Shown: piece after piece, positions 49,609 through 53,057 of the stretch
How the letters are laid out: every line of letters begins with the position of its first letter
Numbering within the stretch: the stretch's first letter is position 1
Assembly (NCBI RefSeq): GCF_003946275.1
Contig: NZ_RHNQ01000007.1
Location: 1-53,057, forward strand
DNA from: Loigolactobacillus backii
Lineage (GTDB): Bacteria; Bacillota; Bacilli; Lactobacillales; Lactobacillaceae
Direction of reading: 5' to 3'
Length of the DNA stretch: 53,057 bases
Program-made: the position numbers and the translations under genes
The notes under the pieces: generated by a model
Seen by the model: only the letters and a program-made list of their open reading frames with translations
The model's database searches: none
What the model was told of the DNA's origin: nothing

Positions 49609-50865
49609 CTATTTCACACGTGCTAAGAAATAACGTTTCTTACCCCGGCGAACAATCACAAAGCGGCCATCAAAGGCAGCCGCAGGATCAACAGTGAATT
49701 CCAGATCCCGAATTCGGTCACCATTAATTGTAATGGCGCCATTAGTGACGTCCTCACGAGCCTGACGCTTAGATTTTTCAATCTCGGTATCAACCAAAAA
49801 CTGAACAACATTATTAGGTTCTGTTGAAATCGTCATTGATGGCACATCCGCGAAACCTTGCTCGATTTCCGCCGCAGTTAATTCTTTTAAATCCCCCGAG
49901 AAAAGCGCTGCGGAAATATGTTCGGCCTGCTTAACAGCAGCCTCACTATGCACAAATTTGGTAACTTCTTGGGCTAAACGACGTTGGGCTTCTCGTTTTT
50001 CTGGCTGTGTTTTAACCTTATCGGCCAAGGCAGCAATTTCTTCTTGCGACAAGAAAGTAAAGTATTTCAAATATTTAATAACATCACGATCATCTTGGTT
50101 TAACCAGAATTGATAAAATTCATAAGGTGACGTCTTTTCCGGATCAAGCCAAACTGCCCCACCAGCGGTCTTCCCAAATTTAGTCCCATCGGCCTTTAAC
50201 ATCAGTGGGATTGTCAACGCGAAGGCCTTTGCATCAGCACCTTCTTGCTTATGAATTAAATCAATTCCGGCCGTAATGTTTCCCCACTGATCAGCGCCAC
50301 CAATTTGTAGTTGAACGTCTTCATGGCGGTATAAGTGTAAGAAATCAATTGATTGCAGAATTTGATAAGTAAATTCAGTAAACGAAATACCAACTTCCAA
50401 ACGACTGGCCACAACCTCCTTATTCAACATCGTATTTACGTTAAATAATTTACCGTAATCCCGTAGAAAATCTAATAAAGAAAGTTTGGATAACCAATCA
50501 TAGTTATTAACAATCCGAAAATTGTCCGTGCCAAATAATTTCTCCATTTGCGCGGATAAATGATCCTGATTGTGTTGAACTTGAGTCATCGATTGCAAAA
50601 CACGTTCTGAATTTTTACCTGATGGATCGCCAATTGCGCCGGTGCCCCCACCAATAACAATCACTGGATGATGGCCAGCTAGTTGAAATCGTTTCAACAT
50701 CATGAACGGAATCAAGTGTCCAATATGTAAGCTATCGCCGGTTGGATCAACGCCACAGTATAAACCAATCTGTTTTTCACTCGTTAATTCGCGCAACCCA
50801 GCTTCATCCGTCGTTTGGTTAACGGCGCCCCGCCACTTAAGTTCATCAATAATATTCTCCGTCAT
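49609..50865 (-). CDS. tyrS: Tyrosine--tRNA ligase
   Basis: A class I aminoacyl-tRNA synthetase of 418 aa. The HIGH motif lies in DSLHIGHLIPF, the KMSKS-type loop is KFGKT, and a C-terminal S4 domain is present (QAREDVTNGAITINGDRI). The start at 50863-50865 (MTENIIDELKWRG) has GGAGG 7-8 nt upstream; the frame extending to 50910 lies inside the leader. Controlled by a T-box leader immediately upstream. Confidence 0.97.
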   Translation of the reverse strand: MTENIIDELKWRGAVNQTTDEAGLRELTSEKQIGLYCGVDPTGDSLHIGHLIPFMMLKRFQLAGHHPVIVIGGGTGAIGDPSGKNSERVLQSMTQVQHNQDHLSAQMEKLFGTDNFRIVNNYDWLSKLSLLDFLRDYGKLFNVNTMLNKEVVASRLEVGISFTEFTYQILQSIDFLHLYRHEDVQLQIGGADQWGNITAGIDLIHKQEGADAKAFALTIPLMLKADGTKFGKTAGGAVWLDPEKTSPYEFYQFWLNQDDRDVIKYLKYFTFLSQEEIAALADKVKTQPEKREAQRRLAQEVTKFVHSEAAVKQAEHISAALFSGDLKELTAAEIEQGFADVPSMTISTEPNNVVQFLVDTEIEKSKRQAREDVTNGAITINGDRIRDLEFTVDPAAAFDGRFVIVRRGKKRYFLARVK

Positions 50866-50904
50866 TTTATAACCTCCGTTAATACTGTTTAAAATTATCA
50901 TAAC

Positions 50905-51137
50905 TAACAAAAAAAGTCCCCGACCAAGTCAAAAACTTGATCAGGGACGAAATTTTTCCGCGTTACCACCCAAAGTTATAGCTACTGCTATCACTCTTTC
51001 ATTTGTATCGAAATGACCCGTGACATCCGCGTAAAAAGTGTAATTCGCGTTGTAACTTCGGTTAGTTTTCAGCCACCACTAACTTTCTGAACGATTAGTT
51101 ACGCCACTACTGTACTTCTTATGTCCGTTATGAAATT
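50905..51137 (-). promoter_or_regulatory. T-box riboswitch leader of tyrS
   Basis: The minus-strand transcript carries the T-box sequence GGGTGGTAACGCGG (50959-50972). A terminator follows (GTCCCTGATCAAGT pairing with ACTTGGTCGGGGAC, then TTTTTTT, 50909-50948), together with stem I structures upstream. Uncharged tRNA-Tyr is expected to bind and promote read-through. TAC triplets in the stem I region (e.g. within GAAGTTACAACG) are candidate specifier codons; I could not fix which. Confidence 0.9.
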
Positions 51138-51143
51138 AAGTTC

Positions 51144-51172
51144 ACTATAGCTTACGCCGCGGTGCCTGTCAA
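51144..51172 (-). promoter_or_regulatory. tyrS promoter
   Basis: On the minus strand TTGACA (51167-51172) is followed after 17 nt by TATAGT (51144-51149). Confidence 0.85.
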
Positions 51173-51280
51173 GCCGCCACCCAGAACGCGTTAATCAACC
51201 AGTCAGTCCCTTTTTATGGACATAATCAATATTGACGTAATCGGTTTAGGTACGCTAATAGGCCCTCTTTTTTAGATTCA

Positions 51281-51856
51281 CTACTTCAAGTAGAATTTCA
51301 AATTGGGCTGCTTGTTAAGCTGAATCGCCGCTTTAATCCAGAGGAAGCCTAGACTATCTAGAAGTGGACTATCTTGCAACGATAGTGCCTGGGGTACAAA
51401 GCCCATTTGCTTAGCCAAATCCGTTACTTGTTTCACTGCAGCCTGATCGTCGCCAGCAAAGAATTGAACGCTGCCCTCTGGCTTAATCATGTTGGCAGAG
51501 CCTGTTTGGTTGAAGCCCTTAACAACTGCCGTATCCGGTAAAGTTTCTTGAAGTAACTGGGTTTGTGACTTGCCAGCGAAAGTTTTTGGACCAGAAAAGT
51601 CACTAGTAATGGCGTTAGTCACGTCAACCAAAATCTTACCCTTCAAATCGGCCTTTAACTGCTTGGCCAAATCAAGCACTGTCTGACCAGGAACCGCTAA
51701 GATTAGTAAATCAGCAGCCTTAGCCACATCGGCATTGGTTTGGTAATCGGCTGTTGCCTTTCTTGAACCAAGCAATGGTGTATAGCCATTCGTCGTTAAA
51801 TTCTCTTTTAAAGCCGTGCCAACTTGGCCACTAGCTCCTAAAATTCCAATTTTCAT
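51281..51856 (-). CDS. NADPH-dependent F420 reductase-like oxidoreductase
   Basis: A 191-aa Rossmann protein. The N-terminus MKIGILGASGQVGTALKENL gives the GxxGxxG nucleotide site. LLILAVPGQTVLDLAKQL and VVKGFNQTGSANM match the F420-oxidoreductase/NADP-binding family found in bacteria that lack F420. The substrate is therefore unknown. AAGGAGG lies 6 nt before ATG. Stands alone. Confidence 0.82.
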   Translation of the reverse strand: MKIGILGASGQVGTALKENLTTNGYTPLLGSRKATADYQTNADVAKAADLLILAVPGQTVLDLAKQLKADLKGKILVDVTNAITSDFSGPKTFAGKSQTQLLQETLPDTAVVKGFNQTGSANMIKPEGSVQFFAGDDQAAVKQVTDLAKQMGFVPQALSLQDSPLLDSLGFLWIKAAIQLNKQPNLKFYLK

Positions 51857-51976
51857 AATCGGCCTCCTTAAAAACTTTTAAATCAACTTCATTTTACTAC
51901 AAACTAATTTTACTAGTACCGATTTTTACTTACTCGTTTTTCAATTAATTCTATCTAGATGCAGATTTTAAAGAAA

Positions 51977-52309
51977 CTAATTCTTATCAGGTCGACGTTT
52001 ATACCAACCTAAGCCGATTGCAATAAGCACAAGGCCGCCGCCTACCCAAATTAGATAATTTTCTTGTTGTGATTGCGTTCGCGGCAGACGTTCAACTGCT
52101 AGGTTTCTTACCTCAGAATGATTTGGTTTACTGACTAAGTGCGGTTTCTTTGTCTCCAGCGGCTGGGAAGATAAATCAACTTGACCCGAATTGACGTTAC
52201 TATCAGTTTGTTCGGACCCAAACACGTTTGATTGCAGCAGCATCCCTACGCCGGCCACCATTAAGCAGTTAAGCATTAAATATAACCACCTTTTATTATA
52301 TCCACTCAT
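51977..52309 (-). CDS. Small sortase-type cell-wall-anchored protein
   Basis: 110 aa. An N-terminal hydrophobic signal lies at about 8-30 (LYLMLNCLMVAGVGMLL). A short polar region follows. The LPRTQ motif at 75-79 is an LPxTG-like sorting signal, followed by a hydrophobic segment (about 85-102) and the basic tail YKRRPDKN. The mature exposed part would be only about 45 residues, too short for an adhesin. GAGGGG lies before ATG. The terminal Q in place of G/E is atypical, so sortase anchoring is likely but not certain. Confidence 0.75.
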   Translation of the reverse strand: MSGYNKRWLYLMLNCLMVAGVGMLLQSNVFGSEQTDSNVNSGQVDLSSQPLETKKPHLVSKPNHSEVRNLAVERLPRTQSQQENYLIWVGGGLVLIAIGLGWYKRRPDKN

Positions 52310-52411
52310 TATTAGCCCCTCTCACTCACGGAGTCAAATACCCTATACCTTATTTACAACTGTTCATTAGGCAAAATTGTAATTAAAGAATGTAGAATTT
52401 TACTGACGGCC

Positions 52412-52873
52412 TTAAACTAACTTTTCCCCAATTAACGTTAGACCCATTTCACAAGTTTGTGCTAAAACATGCTTTACTTCGCCTTTAAAATAGTACTTCT
52501 TTGCCATTTGTAAATTGGGACCAACCAGACCAATGCAAACAGTTCCCGCCGGCTCACCAGCGAGCGCTTCCGGACCAGCGGCGCCCGTAAAAGAAATCGC
52601 GTAGTCCGTCGCCGCCAGATCTTGGGCCTTAATTGCCATTTGTTGCGCAACCTCATTACTGACGACACCATACTGCCGAATCAATTTCGGCGCCACGCCC
52701 AGCAATTGCGTTTTTGATTCGCTTGAATAAGTGATAAAGCCCCCTGGATAAACGTCACTAGCCGCCTCAGTTGCCGCCAATTGGGTTTGAAATTGACCAC
52801 CAGTCAAACTTTCAGCTGCAGTTAAGGTTAATCCTCGTTCTGCTAAAAGTTGTGTTAATTCAGAAAATTCCAT
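52412..52873 (-). CDS. CinA C-terminal domain protein (PncC-type)
   Basis: A 153-aa stand-alone CinA domain. TAAESLTGG near the N-terminus, GGFITYSSESKTQLLGV and FTGAAGPEALAGEPAGTVCIGL are the family motifs; proteins of this type hydrolyse NMN to nicotinate mononucleotide (PncC activity). The N-terminal molybdopterin-like half of full CinA is absent, and the normal cinA-recA context is not here. This is therefore a separate gene rather than a truncated cinA. GAGGTG precedes ATG. Nothing further is recognisable to the right edge. Confidence 0.88.
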   Translation of the reverse strand: MEFSELTQLLAERGLTLTAAESLTGGQFQTQLAATEAASDVYPGGFITYSSESKTQLLGVAPKLIRQYGVVSNEVAQQMAIKAQDLAATDYAISFTGAAGPEALAGEPAGTVCIGLVGPNLQMAKKYYFKGEVKHVLAQTCEMGLTLIGEKLV

Positions 52874-53057
52874 TTATACACCTCATTTTCAAAAGAACGT
52901 TCAAAAAAAGAACAACTATTGCCACATGTATTTTTTCCCACAAATTATCAATTACGTTTTTTGCAAACCTACTTTTTTTCGAAACTGTCAAATCTTTTGT
53001 GTAAATAGATCTTTCTCATAGATTGATTTTTTATTCTTTATTTAATCAAAGTAAGAT

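Noticed and set aside
52893-52902. GAACGTTC near cinA as a LexA/DinR box
   Set aside because: The Firmicute box needs a 4-nt gap between GAAC and GTTC; here there is none.

Overview
The window is a chromosomal segment of a low-to-mid GC Firmicute of the family Lactobacillaceae. This rests on the 16S rRNA gene, the gene order pth-mfd-flippase-rqcP-divIC-S1-tilS-hpt-ftsH-hslO-dusB-lysS, an L-lactate dehydrogenase divergent from pth, a tyrosine T-box leader and CcpA-type cre sites. A Loigolactobacillus-like species is a guess from the 16S V1-V2 region and was not tested.

Layout. 1-2.1 kb: 16S rRNA (minus strand, with 23S/5S presumably off the left edge) and three tandem rRNA promoters. 2.5-18.2 kb: one long minus-strand housekeeping block (lysS, dusB, hslO, ftsH, hpt, tilS, S1-domain protein, divIC, rqcP, flippase, mfd, pth). 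18.5-26.2 kb: plus-strand ldh, a secreted L,D-transpeptidase and two APC amino acid permeases; the first permease is preceded by a 27-codon ORF. An orphan DhaM lies on the minus strand. 26.5-28 kb: an IS110-family element with a frameshifted transposase. 28.4-31.3 kb: a glutamine-type ABC transporter operon. 32.1-34.6 kb: an aminotransferase/D-2-hydroxyacid dehydrogenase operon. 34.6-37.3 kb: a lactobacillar membrane/secreted protein pair, a Fur-family regulator and a 65-aa orphan. 37.4-41 kb: a guanylate-kinase-like protein, then gdhA-pyridoxal kinase-ECF S component. 41.5-45.5 kb: enolase, aroA, aroC. 46.5-49.2 kb: a DUF975 protein and a frameshifted APC permease. 49.6-52.9 kb: T-box-tyrS, an F420-reductase-like protein, a small sortase-type surface protein and a stand-alone CinA domain.

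Two things stand out. First, the aminotransferase operon has what reads as a complete ribosome-mediated transcription attenuator. It has a consensus promoter and an 18-codon leader peptide with a good Shine-Dalgarno site and the run YFYFWYF. Mutually exclusive RNA pairings follow, then a terminator just before the structural gene. This would couple an aromatic-type transaminase and a phenyllactate-type dehydrogenase to aromatic aminoacyl-tRNA supply. Second, the intergenic regions are full of modular, nested palindromic repeats. 'P elements' have arms like GTGTTTGAAAAAGC...GCTTTTTCAAACAC with exchangeable inner hairpin cassettes, and often carry an adjoining short 'S' module. 'T elements' have ends like GAGTGGGACAAAAGTCGG and sit at gene 3' ends. 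In several P copies both arms have changed together so that pairing is kept, and one locus (23.2-23.9 kb) is a 660-bp composite of nested hairpins.

Two coding frames (the IS110 transposase and the second-half APC permease) break at homopolymer runs. They could be true mutations, slippage sites or sequencing errors. All functions are inferred from sequence reading alone.
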